A stretch of DNA of 64,000 nt from assembly GCA_018268195.1 (NCBI GenBank), contig JAFDWZ010000022.1, forward strand, positions 1-64,000, given 5' to 3'. This DNA comes from Bacteroidota bacterium (GTDB taxonomy: Bacteria > Bacteroidota > Bacteroidia > AKYH767-A > OLB10). The notes beneath the pieces were generated by a model that was not told the origin of the DNA, did not search any database, and worked only from the letters and a program-made list of their open reading frames with translations. Below, in pieces: positions 7,655 to 17,430 of this stretch. The position numbers and the translations under genes were made by a program. How positions within the stretch are numbered: the stretch's first letter is position 1; every line of letters starts with the position of its first letter.

Positions 7655-10600
7655 TTAATCTTCCTCATAATGATTGGTTTTGCCATCTACGGTTTTGATG
7701 GTCTTCCAGTTGCCATCTGCATCCTGCTGTTGTATTTCATATTTCTCAACACCTTGTTCCCAACCTTTATATGGCGTCCATTCCAGTCGCGACCCATTCA
7801 TGTCGTTCAAAGAGCTTTTTAAAAGTATAGTAGCTGATTCAGATGTCAGTCCTGTTGTGAGATTACAGATGTTTTCCACTTCTATTTTATATGAATAGCT
7901 ATGGTTGATGACATCTGTATTGCGGTCCACATAGGAGAATGTGTTATTATCTACTTTATCCAGAAAGATATATTCTCCCGGCTGGCTGTCGTCAGAGCGG
8001 TAAATCAGATAGTAGGCCACAAGAAAACTCATGGTATCAGGAGCATCCCATTCAGTCAAAACATATTCGTTTCTTACAACAGTAGAGCGTTTAATTTTTG
8101 GCAGTAGGCTGATATTTGGAGGTTGTGGCGTAGCGCTGTTATTATTACTTTCAGAGCTGAAACTTGTGCCCTGAAATTCGGCTTCAACTTTATAATAGAA
8201 AGGGATGGCGCAATATGCTGCTGTATCTATGTAAGTAAGTGCATTTGTTTCTCCAATCAAATCATAGTTCAATGCATCTTCACTTCTGTAAACATAATAC
8301 ACGTCAACCGGTCTTCCTGTGTAAGCGTTCCAGTTAAGATTTACCTTGCCTGTTCCTGCCAATGTTTTCAGATAAACAGAAGTATGGGCTTCGGAACTAT
8401 CAAGAGGATAAGCGGTATCGCAGGAATTTACAGTTACTATTTTATACGAATAAGATTGATTGTTAGGTTGAACTGAAGTGTCAATGAAAACAGATGTTGG
8501 CCCCATAGAAGTATTATTAGAATTGTTGAGCGTGCTGATTAGATGATAATGTATTTGATCATCGGCTCTGTATAATTCATATTGTTTCAGGTTTAATGCA
8601 GTAGAGTTGTTCCACGTTATCCTTATGGAAGAAGAATCCAGTACAGTGATATAACTTATCTCTGCAGGAGGTAATGGATCGCTGTTAAAAGCGGTGATTG
8701 CATGTGTTTTGACAATGCTGTCAGAGCATAAATGCTCGTTGGTTACTACTAATTTCGGAGAATAATGCCCGGGATTGTCATATTGAAATGATGGTGAGAA
8801 TACAGAGGACTGAAATCCATTGTCGCTATACCATTGATAAGTTGCGTTTTGTGTATTGCTACAGCTGTTTGTAAACGTAACACTGAGAGGAGCACACCCT
8901 GTAGGAGAGTTAATGCTGAAATCGGCTGTCGGCTGAGCAACAACTCTGATTAGGTGGTTGTAAGTTAAACTATCGGTACATGCACCATTGGAAGCGGTGA
9001 GTGTGATGGTATAAATGCCGGCATTTTGATAATGGTGTGTTGGAGAGCGTTTGAATGACGAAGTGCCATCGCCAAAATTCCAATAATATTGATTGGCGCC
9101 AGTTGTGGTGTTTATAAAGTTGATGGTTTGGCTGCTGCAGATAGCAGTATCGCTTACGGTAAATTGTAACAATGGAGCTGCATCCACCTTTAGGGTATCG
9201 AGTTGAGTATATACTGACTGGCAACCATTATTGTCGGTAATTATCAGTGAAGCCTGATATGTTCCGGAAGTGGTAAAGGTATGCACCGGTGATTGCAATG
9301 TTGAAGAGTCACCATCGCTGAAGCTCCAGAAATAACTTGCGGCCTGTTGCGAAGAGTCGGTAAATGTAACCGTCAGTGGAGCACATCCATGGGATATATC
9401 AACTGAGAATTTTGCACGAGGACCGGGAATCACAATAGAATTATTCAAAGTATGAGTAGCAGTGCAGCCTGCCGAGTCGGTAATGGTCAGCGATACATTG
9501 TAACTCCCTCCGGATGTATAAATGTGAGTAGGGTGTTGCTGTGATGAGGTGGAGCCGTCACCAAAATTCCAGAGATAAGTAGCTGCATTCTGCGAAAGGT
9601 TATTGAACTGAGCAGTAACAGGTGCACATCCTGATGTAATACTATAACCGAAGTTACAGGTAGGCTCTGTAATTTTAACCTGTGTTAGCATGGCTGTATC
9701 TGCACATCCAAACGAGTCGGTAGCAATCAGCATGGGTGTGAAGTTTCCTGTCTGCGAGTAAGTGTGTGTGGCTGTAATGGTGTTTGCAGTAGTGCCATCA
9801 CCGAAATTCCACAACCACTGAACAGCATTCATACTTTGATTCGTGAAAGTAACCGCCAATGGATTACAGCCTGAGGTGTCAGAAACATTTCCGATAGCAT
9901 CAGGGAACAAGATTTTATCTTTTTCAATCTGCTTAATACAGCCATTCACATCTTCTGCAACAAGAGTTATTTTTCCTGTTGGAACAGTATGGAAGGTATG
10001 CGTAGCATTTTTTACAGTGGATGAATCTCCATCACCCCAATACCATTTCCATTTGTAAACTTCGTTGCTCGAATCAGCAACTGTTATAGTCACAGGCAGA
10101 CATCCGTTTGTGCGGGTGTAAGTAAAATCTGCATAAAAGTTGGGGATATGAACGGCATTGTTTATGGTTTTGGAAGAAGAGCATCCGTTCTTATAAGCTG
10201 TAAGAGTTACTGCATAATTTACAGGTGCATTCTGATTGTAGTAATAATAATTGCTGCAGTTGACTTGGGTAGATGTAATGCCATTGCCAAGGTCCCACAG
10301 GTAGTATGTACTTCCTGTTGATGAATTTGAAAAATCATAATGCACCCAGTTGCAATTGGATGTGGGAGCTCCCATACTGAAATCAGCAACAGGTTTGTTT
10401 ATTTCAACAGGTGCAGCTGAATTGAAAGTCTGATGGCATCCACTCACATCGGTAACGTCAACACTTATCGGATAAAATCCTGCCTTAGAATAACTGTGAG
10501 CCACCGTATTGCCCGTTGCCGAAGTATTGTCACCAAAATTCCAGAGATATGATACATAATTGGAGTTAGGTAAACTGAATGTTAGCACTTCATCGGCACA

Positions 10601-13420
10601 TGCTCTTGATTTATTTACCATTACCGGATTTGTGGAAGTGTAAGAGTAAAATGAAGTACTGTAAACTGATGTACAACCTAAAGAATCGGTTAGTTGTAAT
10701 GAGATAATATAGTTATTGGTATTAGTAAAGGTATGTGTTGGCGACATTAAGTTGCTGGTAGTCTGGTCGCCAAAATCCCAGTGATAGGTTGCTGCGCTCT
10801 GATTTTGTGGTATAGCAGCAATGTTGACGCCTGAACAGGTTGAAACGTTTTGTAAACTGAATGCAGCACTTGTGCCTGCCACCTTAACTGCATGCGATGT
10901 GTAAATAGTATCCGGGATGCCATAATTATCCACGCTGATGAGCATCACATCATAAATACCGGGCATGGTATAGGTATGTGAAGGGTTTAGTTGGGTTGAA
11001 GTGTTTCCATCACCAAAATCCCAAAAGCTGGAAGTAATATTGATAAGCGGATTGTGAAAGTTGATAGTAAGAGGTGCACAACCATCATAATTCATGGTGT
11101 AGGTAGTAGAGTCGGTTGTTGCATCAAATAAAGTTCCTCCGGAGCCGAAATCGGTAGGAGGAAAACTGTAACTTGTAGTACAACTGTCGTTTGCAATAGT
11201 AAGTGTGATAGTAAATGGACCTGTTGTTGTGTAAGGATGAAGAGGGTTTTCTAAAGTTGAAGAATCTCCATCGCCAAATGTCCAAAGCCAGGATGTGGCA
11301 CCAACTGTATTTGCATAAAACTGAACATTCATTGGCAAAACAGTATCCGTAGTTATTGCAGAGGGCGATGCACCTAAGGAAATAAAACTCATGGCATACT
11401 GATGTACCGTGTTTGTATGACATCCGTCAGCAGTAGTAATAGACAGGGAAACATTGTAATTGCCCGTCTGAGAATAAGTATGTGTAGGGTTCTGCACGGT
11501 TGAGGTCTGGCCATCACCAAAATTCCACAGCCAGGAGATAGCATTTGTCGAGCTGTCGGTAAAGTAGCCGATGAAGGGTGGACATAAAGTTTGTGTGTAA
11601 GTGAATTCAGCAGTTCCACCGCCAACGTTATAAGTTGCAAAATTGGTAATCAACTGCGAACAGTTGCCACCGCTGCTTTGTGTCTGTAATGATACTGCGT
11701 AAGTGCCGGGAGCGTTATAGGTGTGTGTTGGACTTTGTTGAGTCGAAGTATTTCCGTCACCAAAATCCCATAGCCATGAAGTTGCACTGGAAGAGTCGCT
11801 GAGGCTGATAGTTAACGGTGCACAGCCCGTAATAGGTTGTGAACTGCTGAAATTATTTACGGTTCCACCGGGATGGATATAATTTGTTTTGATAAGAGAG
11901 TCTTTACATCCTGAAGCATCCATGCCATAAAGTGTAACACTGTATGATCCTTGCTGCTGATAAGTGTATGTAGGACTGAAAGCCGATGAGGTATCACCAT
12001 TTCCAAATTTCCACAACCATGACGATGCATTCAGACTAAGATTCGTGAAATTAACCGTAAGCGGATTACATCCTGTTGTTTTATCTGCTACAAAATCAAT
12101 ATCAGGTCCGTTTACATTAATTCCGTAGGCAAAAGTGTATTCAGTACTGCAACCGTTGGTAGCAGTAATTGTTAATAATGGATGATAGTTGCCTGCATGT
12201 TGATAGGTATAGGTAAAAGTAGAACCTGTTCCGCTGCCTCCGTCATCACTTTGCCACTGGTATGAAGCTCCGTTGGCCACCTGAGGACTGAAGGTTACCG
12301 ATAAAGGTTTGCAACCATTGGTAATATTGGAAGTGAAATTAGCAACAGGAGATGCAAGCACTAAAATGCTTACAGGTGTTGCACTGTTACTGCAACCATT
12401 GGCATAGTTTGCTGTCAGTGATGGTTGGTATGTTCCTGCAAAATTATACAGCGTAGCAACAGAACCGAGCGTTGAAGTGATACCGTTTTTTAAATCCCAT
12501 TGCAGGGAAACTGCACCTGGAGCTGATGCATTAAGCACAGTAGAAAAAGGTGTGCATCCTGAAAGTGTTGAAGCTGTGATTACAGGAACAGGATTACTTA
12601 ATACCGTTATCTGCTTATTTACTTGCAGAGTAGAAGTACATCCGTTTACTGATGTTGATGTTACCGAAACAGTATAACTGCCGGGTGAAGTGTAATGATG
12701 TTGCACGGCACTGCCAATAGCAGTAGCTCCGTCACCAAAATCCCAGACAAGGGTACCTGCAGGTGCAGAAGTTCCGGTAAACTGAAAGTTTTTGTTTACA
12801 TCACATGTTGCAAAAGTATCTACTGTAGCTGTAATGGAAGGTAATGCATGTATGGTGATATAATTGTTTTTAGTAAGACTTGCTGTACATGCCGAACCGC
12901 CTTTGTAAAGAATTAGAGTTACAGGAAAACTACCTGCCAGTGAGTAGCTGTGTGCCGGGTTATTAATTTTAGAAGTTACGCCATCACCAAAATCCCACTC
13001 ACAACTGTCATATCCGCTGCTTTGATTGTTGAAGGATATCAACTCATTCATACAAGCAGATGTTTTTGATGCAGAAAATTGTACTACGGGTTTATTTGAA
13101 ATTTTTATTAGATGGGTTAGAATAACTGAATCAGCCCCTGATGCATTAATAGCTACCAGGCTGATGGTGTAATTACCGGCATTATTAAATGTAATTACCG
13201 GACTCGGTAAGGCAGACGACATGCCATTTCCAAAATCCCAGTGGTAGGAAGTTGCATTTTGACTGTTATTAATAAAATTCACAATCAGAGGTGCACAACC
13301 TTCCGTTTGGCTTACACTGAAGGATGCAACAGGTTGTTGCGCATATACTACCCTTGTCATCAACAAAAGCAGCAATGCACTATAGCCGATTACCTTTTTT
13401 AATGGATTTTTGGTTAACAC
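7655..13420 (-). CDS. Giant PKD/FN3 repeat protein lacking its C-terminal sorting domain
   Basis: 1921 residues from a GTG start at 13420; no upstream in-frame ATG precedes a stop. A signal peptide (KVIGYSALLLLLMTRVVYA) is followed by 19 PKD-type modules of about 80-90 residues, each with a core such as WDFGDGxTS and usually GCxPLxVxF at its start. Three complete FN3 domains follow (for example around ELYRADD, YVYRSED and YLIYRSDD). A fourth begins LEWTPYKGWEQGVEKYEI and stops after NHYEED. In the related protein at 29735-32092 the equivalent FN3 domain continues and leads into a type B T9SS sorting domain; here about 120 residues are missing. The protein would be exported to the periplasm but has no visible surface-secretion signal. 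It may be a truncated adhesin. Confidence 0.88.
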   Translation of the reverse strand: MLTKNPLKKVIGYSALLLLLMTRVVYAQQPVASFSVSQTEGCAPLIVNFINNSQNATSYHWDFGNGMSSALPSPVITFNNAGNYTISLVAINASGADSVILTHLIKISNKPVVQFSASKTSACMNELISFNNQSSGYDSCEWDFGDGVTSKINNPAHSYSLAGSFPVTLILYKGGSACTASLTKNNYITIHALPSITATVDTFATCDVNKNFQFTGTSAPAGTLVWDFGDGATAIGSAVQHHYTSPGSYTVSVTSTSVNGCTSTLQVNKQITVLSNPVPVITASTLSGCTPFSTVLNASAPGAVSLQWDLKNGITSTLGSVATLYNFAGTYQPSLTANYANGCSNSATPVSILVLASPVANFTSNITNGCKPLSVTFSPQVANGASYQWQSDDGGSGTGSTFTYTYQHAGNYHPLLTITATNGCSTEYTFAYGINVNGPDIDFVADKTTGCNPLTVNFTNLSLNASSWLWKFGNGDTSSAFSPTYTYQQQGSYSVTLYGMDASGCKDSLIKTNYIHPGGTVNNFSSSQPITGCAPLTISLSDSSSATSWLWDFGDGNTSTQQSPTHTYNAPGTYAVSLQTQSSGGNCSQLITNFATYNVGGGTAEFTYTQTLCPPFIGYFTDSSTNAISWLWNFGDGQTSTVQNPTHTYSQTGNYNVSLSITTADGCHTNTVHQYAMSFISLGASPSAITTDTVLPMNVQFYANTVGATSWLWTFGDGDSSTLENPLHPYTTTGPFTITLTIANDSCTTSYSFPPTDFGSGGTLFDATTDSTTYTMNYDGCAPLTINFHNPLINITSSFWDFGDGNTSTQLNPSHTYTMPGIYDVMLISVDNYGIPDTIYTSHAVKVAGTSAAFSLQNVSTCSGVNIAAIPQNQSAATYHWDFGDQTTSNLMSPTHTFTNTNNYIISLQLTDSLGCTSVYSTSFYSYTSTNPVMVNKSRACADEVLTFSLPNSNYVSYLWNFGDNTSATGNTVAHSYSKAGFYPISVDVTDVSGCHQTFNSAAPVEINKPVADFSMGAPTSNCNWVHYDFSNSSTGSTYYLWDLGNGITSTQVNCSNYYYYNQNAPVNYAVTLTAYKNGCSSSKTINNAVHIPNFYADFTYTRTNGCLPVTITVADSSNEVYKWKWYWGDGDSSTVKNATHTFHTVPTGKITLVAEDVNGCIKQIEKDKILFPDAIGNVSDTSGCNPLAVTFTNQSMNAVQWLWNFGDGTTANTITATHTYSQTGNFTPMLIATDSFGCADTAMLTQVKITEPTCNFGYSITSGCAPVTAQFNNLSQNAATYLWNFGDGSTSSQQHPTHIYTSGGSYNVSLTITDSAGCTATHTLNNSIVIPGPRAKFSVDISHGCAPLTVTFTDSSQQAASYFWSFSDGDSSTLQSPVHTFTTSGTYQASLIITDNNGCQSVYTQLDTLKVDAAPLLQFTVSDTAICSSQTINFINTTTGANQYYWNFGDGTSSFKRSPTHHYQNAGIYTITLTASNGACTDSLTYNHLIRVVAQPTADFSINSPTGCAPLSVTFTNSCSNTQNATYQWYSDNGFQSSVFSPSFQYDNPGHYSPKLVVTNEHLCSDSIVKTHAITAFNSDPLPPAEISYITVLDSSSIRITWNNSTALNLKQYELYRADDQIHYHLISTLNNSNNTSMGPTSVFIDTSVQPNNQSYSYKIVTVNSCDTAYPLDSSEAHTSVYLKTLAGTGKVNLNWNAYTGRPVDVYYVYRSEDALNYDLIGETNALTYIDTAAYCAIPFYYKVEAEFQGTSFSSESNNNSATPQPPNISLLPKIKRSTVVRNEYVLTEWDAPDTMSFLVAYYLIYRSDDSQPGEYIFLDKVDNNTFSYVDRNTDVINHSYSYKIEVENICNLTTGLTSESATILLKSSLNDMNGSRLEWTPYKGWEQGVEKYEIQQQDADGNWKTIKTVDGKTNHYEED
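8690..13340 (-). repeat. Tandem array of 19 PKD-type repeats
   Basis: Nineteen degenerate coding repeats of about 240-270 bp encode the PKD modules of the giant protein. They diverge at the DNA level but share the core W-x-F-G-D-G. Most modules carry two Cys residues, one in the opening GCxPL strand and one in the D/NGC segment before the last strand. Modules 4, 5, 13, 14 and 19 have the most divergent core (for example WDLKNG, WQSDDG, WYWGDG). Confidence 0.85.
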
Positions 13421-13566
13421 TGTATGCCCGATTTCAATTTATATTGAGCATATTTACGCAGAAGGTGAAAAAAAGTTATAAATCTTACATCTTCTTCTGA
13501 AAATACTGTAATTCAATAGATTTGATTTTGTTGATAAACATCATCTTAATTTGTGAAACTATAATG

Positions 13567-13578
13567 CCATTATAATGG
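13567..13578. promoter_or_regulatory. 12-bp perfect palindrome upstream of the acyl-CoA dehydrogenase gene
   Basis: CCATTATAATGG is a perfect palindrome 43 bp before the ATG at 13622, in the 201-bp divergent gap between the PKD giant and the acyl-CoA dehydrogenase. Its position would suit an operator, but no regulator gene is adjacent and chance is possible in AT-rich DNA. Confidence 0.25.
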
Positions 13579-13621
13579 TTAAACTACATATTTTTAACTC
13601 TGAAATTAAAAGACCACATTT

Positions 13622-15415
13622 ATGAGCAATACACAGGAAAAATCCGCTTCAGTAAAAGGAGGAGAATTTATTATCAAGGAATCTTCAGCAGAGAACACCT
13701 TCATACCTGAACAGTTTAACGAAGAACATTTGATGATAAGGGAAACCGCACATGATTTCCTGAAGCAGAAAGTACAATCGTCCCTTGATCGTATTGATGC
13801 AATGGAACCCGGATTGATGCCTTCACTTCTTGATCAGTCAGGGGAGTTAGGTCTGTTGGGAATTTCTGTTCCTGAAGAATTTGGAGGTTTCGGAAAAGAC
13901 TTTATCACGGCAACATTACTCACAGAAACATTAGGTGCAGGTCACTCTTTTTCTGTTGCATTTGCTGCACATACCGGAATAGGTACACTTCCTATTTTAT
14001 ATTTTGGTACCGCTGAACAAAAGAAAAAATATCTCCCTAAGCTTGCATCAGGTGAGTGGAAGGCTTCCTATTGCCTCACAGAACCGGGCTCCGGATCGGA
14101 TGCATTAGCTGCAAAAACAAAGGCAGTGCTTTCACCGGATGGAAAACATTATATCCTCAACGGACAAAAAATGTGGATTACCAATGCCGGCTTTGCAGAT
14201 GTGTTTACAGTATTTGCGCAAGTTGACGGAGATAAGTTCACTGGATTTATTGTTGAGAAATCGTACCCCGGGCTCACACTGGGTGAGGAAGAACACAAAA
14301 TGGGTATCAAAGGTTCCAGCACACGTCAGGTTTTCTTTAGCGATTGCAAAGTGCCGGTAGAAAATCTTTTAGGTGAAGTAGGTAAAGGACATTTGATTGC
14401 TTTTAATATTTTAAATATTGGTCGTTTGAAACTTTGCGCAGCAGCGCTTGGTGGTGCTAAGGAAGTCAGTTCACTTTCTGTTTCTTATGCCAACACACGT
14501 GAGCAGTTTAAACTACCTCTTTCAAAATTCGGAGCTATCAGATACAAACTTGCTCAGCAGGCTATCCGCATTTATGCCTGCGAAAGTGCTTTGTATCGTA
14601 CAGCCTATATGATTGATGAACTGGAGAAGCAAAAACTTAACGAAGGAGTAGAACACTCAAAAGCATTGCTGGAAGCTGCTGAAGAGTATGCTGTGGAATG
14701 TGCAATGCTGAAAGTGGATGGTTCAGAAACGTTGGATTATGTTGTGGACGAAGGCGTGCAGATTTACGGAGGGTATGGTTACAGTGCCGATTTCCCTATG
14801 GACAGAGCTTATCGTGATTCGAGGATTAACAGAATTTTTGAAGGTACTAATGAGATAAACCGTCTGCTTATTGTTGATATGATTCTCAAGCGTGCCATGA
14901 AAGGTAAAATTGATTTAATGACTCCTGCTATGAATGTGCAGAAGGAGTTGATGGGCATACCAGACTTTGGTGATCCCGATGAAACGCTTTTTGCACAAGA
15001 GAAAAAATATATTTCGAACTTTAAGAAAGCATTACTCGTAGTTGCCGGAGCTGCCGTTCAGAAACTGATGATGACATTGGCTAAAGAACAGGAAATACTG
15101 ATGAACATTGCTGATATGGCTACTGCCATTTATGTTGGTGAGTCTATTCTGTTGCGTACCGAAAAATTAGTGAATGTAAAAGGTGAACAGGCTTGCACTT
15201 CACAGCTTGATATGATGCGTATTTACATTCATGATGCTGCCGATAAAATTAATATTGCCGGCAAGGAAGCTATTTATGCATTTGCTGAAGGCGATGAACA
15301 ACGAATGTTGTTAATGGGGTTAAAAAGATTTTCAAAAGTGCAACCTTACAACACCAAGGAATCGCGAAGAAGAATTGCAGCAAAATTGATTCAGGAAAAC
15401 AGTTATTGCTTTTGA
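13622..15415 (+). CDS. Acyl-CoA dehydrogenase, long form (VLCAD/ACAD9-like length)
   Basis: 597 residues. The N-terminal helical domain (about residues 35-150), the beta domain with the FAD/substrate loop CLTEPGSGSDA (about 155-165) and the C-terminal helical domain with IYGGYGYSADFPMDRAYRD are all present. The catalytic base is Glu407 in RIFEGTNEI. An extra 150-residue C-terminal helical region resembles the extension of very-long-chain acyl-CoA dehydrogenases. The enzyme would catalyse FAD-dependent alpha,beta-dehydrogenation of acyl-CoA in beta-oxidation and pass electrons to ETF. Chain-length preference cannot be read from the sequence. No other beta-oxidation gene is nearby. It probably shares a transcript with the aminopeptidase 51 bp downstream. 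Confidence 0.93.
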   Translation: MSNTQEKSASVKGGEFIIKESSAENTFIPEQFNEEHLMIRETAHDFLKQKVQSSLDRIDAMEPGLMPSLLDQSGELGLLGISVPEEFGGFGKDFITATLLTETLGAGHSFSVAFAAHTGIGTLPILYFGTAEQKKKYLPKLASGEWKASYCLTEPGSGSDALAAKTKAVLSPDGKHYILNGQKMWITNAGFADVFTVFAQVDGDKFTGFIVEKSYPGLTLGEEEHKMGIKGSSTRQVFFSDCKVPVENLLGEVGKGHLIAFNILNIGRLKLCAAALGGAKEVSSLSVSYANTREQFKLPLSKFGAIRYKLAQQAIRIYACESALYRTAYMIDELEKQKLNEGVEHSKALLEAAEEYAVECAMLKVDGSETLDYVVDEGVQIYGGYGYSADFPMDRAYRDSRINRIFEGTNEINRLLIVDMILKRAMKGKIDLMTPAMNVQKELMGIPDFGDPDETLFAQEKKYISNFKKALLVVAGAAVQKLMMTLAKEQEILMNIADMATAIYVGESILLRTEKLVNVKGEQACTSQLDMMRIYIHDAADKINIAGKEAIYAFAEGDEQRMLLMGLKRFSKVQPYNTKESRRRIAAKLIQENSYCF

Positions 15416-15466
15416 TTCCTGCCGGGCATCAGGTTAACAACATGATGCTTTAAAAAATCTTGATGG

Positions 15467-16489
15467 ATGAAAAAGAAAATCTTTCTTACCATCGGCTTTG
15501 CATTACTTATTGGTTTTATCGCCAACTGGTCAATTATTATTTATGGAGTCAGACAACTGAAAGGGCAACTGGCGATAATTTATAATACCAAGCCGGTCAC
15601 AGAAATTCTGAACGATTCTTCCATACCTGATTCAATTAAAATTAAACTCAAGCTGATAGAAGAGGTTCGTAAGTATGCCATTGATTCCTTGGGGTTGAAA
15701 AACACAGAGAACTATCAGGCTTATTATGATCAGAAGGGAAAACCTGTTTTGTGGGTGCTTACAGCTTCCGAGCCATTCAGCATGAAAGCATATAAATGGA
15801 AATATCCATTCCTCGGGAAATTATCTTATAAAGGATTTTTTAGTAAGGAAGCCGGAGAAGCGGAAGAAAAACAATTTATGCAGAAGGGATATGATACAGA
15901 TTTGTCACCAGTTTCGGCATGGAGTACATTAGGATGGTTCAGAGATCCGATTTTATCAGGTATGCTGAAGAGAAAAGAAGGCTCATTAGCAGAACTTATA
16001 ATTCATGAAATGACTCATGCCACCTTGTATGTGAAAAGCGATGTGACGTTTAACGAAAATCTTGCAACTTTCATTGGCGAAAAAGGCGCTCAGAAATTTT
16101 TGTCGGAACGGATGCCTGAGGAAACCGATGATTACAATCAGCGGTTATACGATAATAAACTTTACAGCAGCAATGTGGTACACTCCGTTTCGAAGTTAGA
16201 TTCTCTATATAAAGATTCGCACTTTCTTTCGCTGACGAGGAAAGAAAAATATAAGGCGAAGTATAAAATGATTGCTTCCATATTATCAGACATGAATAAG
16301 TTGCCTTATCACAAACCTGAAAAATACCGATGGAATTTCATTAATGATAAACTTCCGGGTAATACTTGGTTTCTTTCATTCAGTGATTACCATGAAGCAC
16401 AGCCCATGCTCGAGCAGATTTATGCTGACAGCTGCAAAAGTGATGTAAAAGCACTTGTCGCATATTTTAAAACGAAATACGGTAAGTAG
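15467..16489 (+). CDS. Predicted aminopeptidase of the COG4324 family
   Basis: 340 residues. One N-terminal hydrophobic segment (IFLTIGFALLIGFIANWSIIIYG) serves as signal anchor, so the catalytic part lies in the periplasm. The zinc-peptidase motif HEMTH occupies residues 180-184, and NENLATFIGEKGA supplies the third ligand candidate Glu197. A segment reading WSTLGWFRDPILSGML precedes the motif, as in COG4324 proteins annotated as predicted aminopeptidases. The family has little experimental characterisation, so substrate is unknown. The gene follows the acyl-CoA dehydrogenase by 51 bp. Its stop codon lies 1 nt from that of the convergent lipoprotein gene. Confidence 0.85.
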   Translation: MKKKIFLTIGFALLIGFIANWSIIIYGVRQLKGQLAIIYNTKPVTEILNDSSIPDSIKIKLKLIEEVRKYAIDSLGLKNTENYQAYYDQKGKPVLWVLTASEPFSMKAYKWKYPFLGKLSYKGFFSKEAGEAEEKQFMQKGYDTDLSPVSAWSTLGWFRDPILSGMLKRKEGSLAELIIHEMTHATLYVKSDVTFNENLATFIGEKGAQKFLSERMPEETDDYNQRLYDNKLYSSNVVHSVSKLDSLYKDSHFLSLTRKEKYKAKYKMIASILSDMNKLPYHKPEKYRWNFINDKLPGNTWFLSFSDYHEAQPMLEQIYADSCKSDVKALVAYFKTKYGK

Positions 16490-16490
16490 T

Positions 16491-17402
16491 TTATAATGCT
16501 GCTAAAGCATTCAGTATATCATTCTCGGTTACTACCTGCATATTCAATGGTAATTGCTGATTGGCACTTACGGTAAACGTTTGCTGATCCATCACAAAAT
16601 CGTTATTTTGTTTTTGGCCAAATGCAATGAGTTTAACCTGCTCTCCCAAAGGTAGCGTTGTAGTAGCTAAATTTTCTATTCGCATCACCCCTTTGAAATT
16701 TCCGAATGAAACATAAACCTGTATGTTTTGAGTGTTGGTGCCAGGTACGGTAAGTGTAAGCGAAGTATTAGTAGCAGGAAACAGCTTAGCCGCACTGAAC
16801 CATCCTGTGGTTGCAGGAGTGGTGGTGTAATAGGCTGATGATGTGACTATAGAAGAAAGTGTATCATTGAATCCCGGAATGAAATCAGAAATATTGCTTG
16901 TCCAGTTATTTTTTCCTCCCGAATCGTAACCATAATAAGATTGCATATTGGTGGTAGTCGAAGGTAATGCTGCAGTTTCAAGCCAGTATTTTCTTCCGGG
17001 TTTTAAGAAAACTTCAGTTCCATTTTTAAATGCTCTCACTCTGATTTCGGCACTTGTTTCAAGAACATTGCCTGATGCTACTGAAGGAATTCTGCGAAGA
17101 ATCATATCTTTTATAGAGTAGAGTTCTATAACTTTAAGCTGAAAAGGATAGGTAACAGCGCCACCGCCCGTAAATTCAAACATATCGGCACCTACGCAGA
17201 TTTTTGTTCCTTTTTTACATACCAAAGGGCAATTGCCGGTAGAGTCAATGGTATATTCCTGCTCTTCTTCTTCATGGTTACTGTAAAACGAATCCATGTC
17301 TTTGTAATCGTCCTGTGGAACACGATCCTTACGACAAGAAATTAAAACCGTAGTCAGCAATGCGAGTAGGCATCCTGCCAACACAAGAATTTGCTTTTTC
17401 AT
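16491..17402 (-). CDS. Hypothetical lipoprotein, beta-rich
   Basis: 303 residues. The signal sequence ends in lipobox LISC, giving lipidated Cys23 followed by RKDR, which loosely resembles a Bacteroidota lipoprotein surface-export signal (Lys then acidic at +3/+4). After an acidic linker (YSNHEEEEQEY) comes a beta-rich domain with a pattern seen in other Bacteroidota surface proteins: LKVIELYSIKDMILRRIPSV, then GNVLETSAEIRVRAFKNGTEVFL. It contains three Cys near its start (CPLVCKKGTKIC). I recognise the pattern but know no named function. It is transcribed after the small outer-membrane protein, 28 bp apart, so the two may form a unit. Confidence 0.7.
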   Translation of the reverse strand: MKKQILVLAGCLLALLTTVLISCRKDRVPQDDYKDMDSFYSNHEEEEQEYTIDSTGNCPLVCKKGTKICVGADMFEFTGGGAVTYPFQLKVIELYSIKDMILRRIPSVASGNVLETSAEIRVRAFKNGTEVFLKPGRKYWLETAALPSTTTNMQSYYGYDSGGKNNWTSNISDFIPGFNDTLSSIVTSSAYYTTTPATTGWFSAAKLFPATNTSLTLTVPGTNTQNIQVYVSFGNFKGVMRIENLATTTLPLGEQVKLIAFGQKQNNDFVMDQQTFTVSANQQLPLNMQVVTENDILNALAAL

Positions 17403-17430
17403 TTTATATATTTTATTAAAATATTTTTTA

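Noticed and set aside
8690-13340. Repeated units as a CRISPR array
   Set aside because: The repeats are long, degenerate and coding, matching PKD modules rather than short identical repeats with unique spacers.
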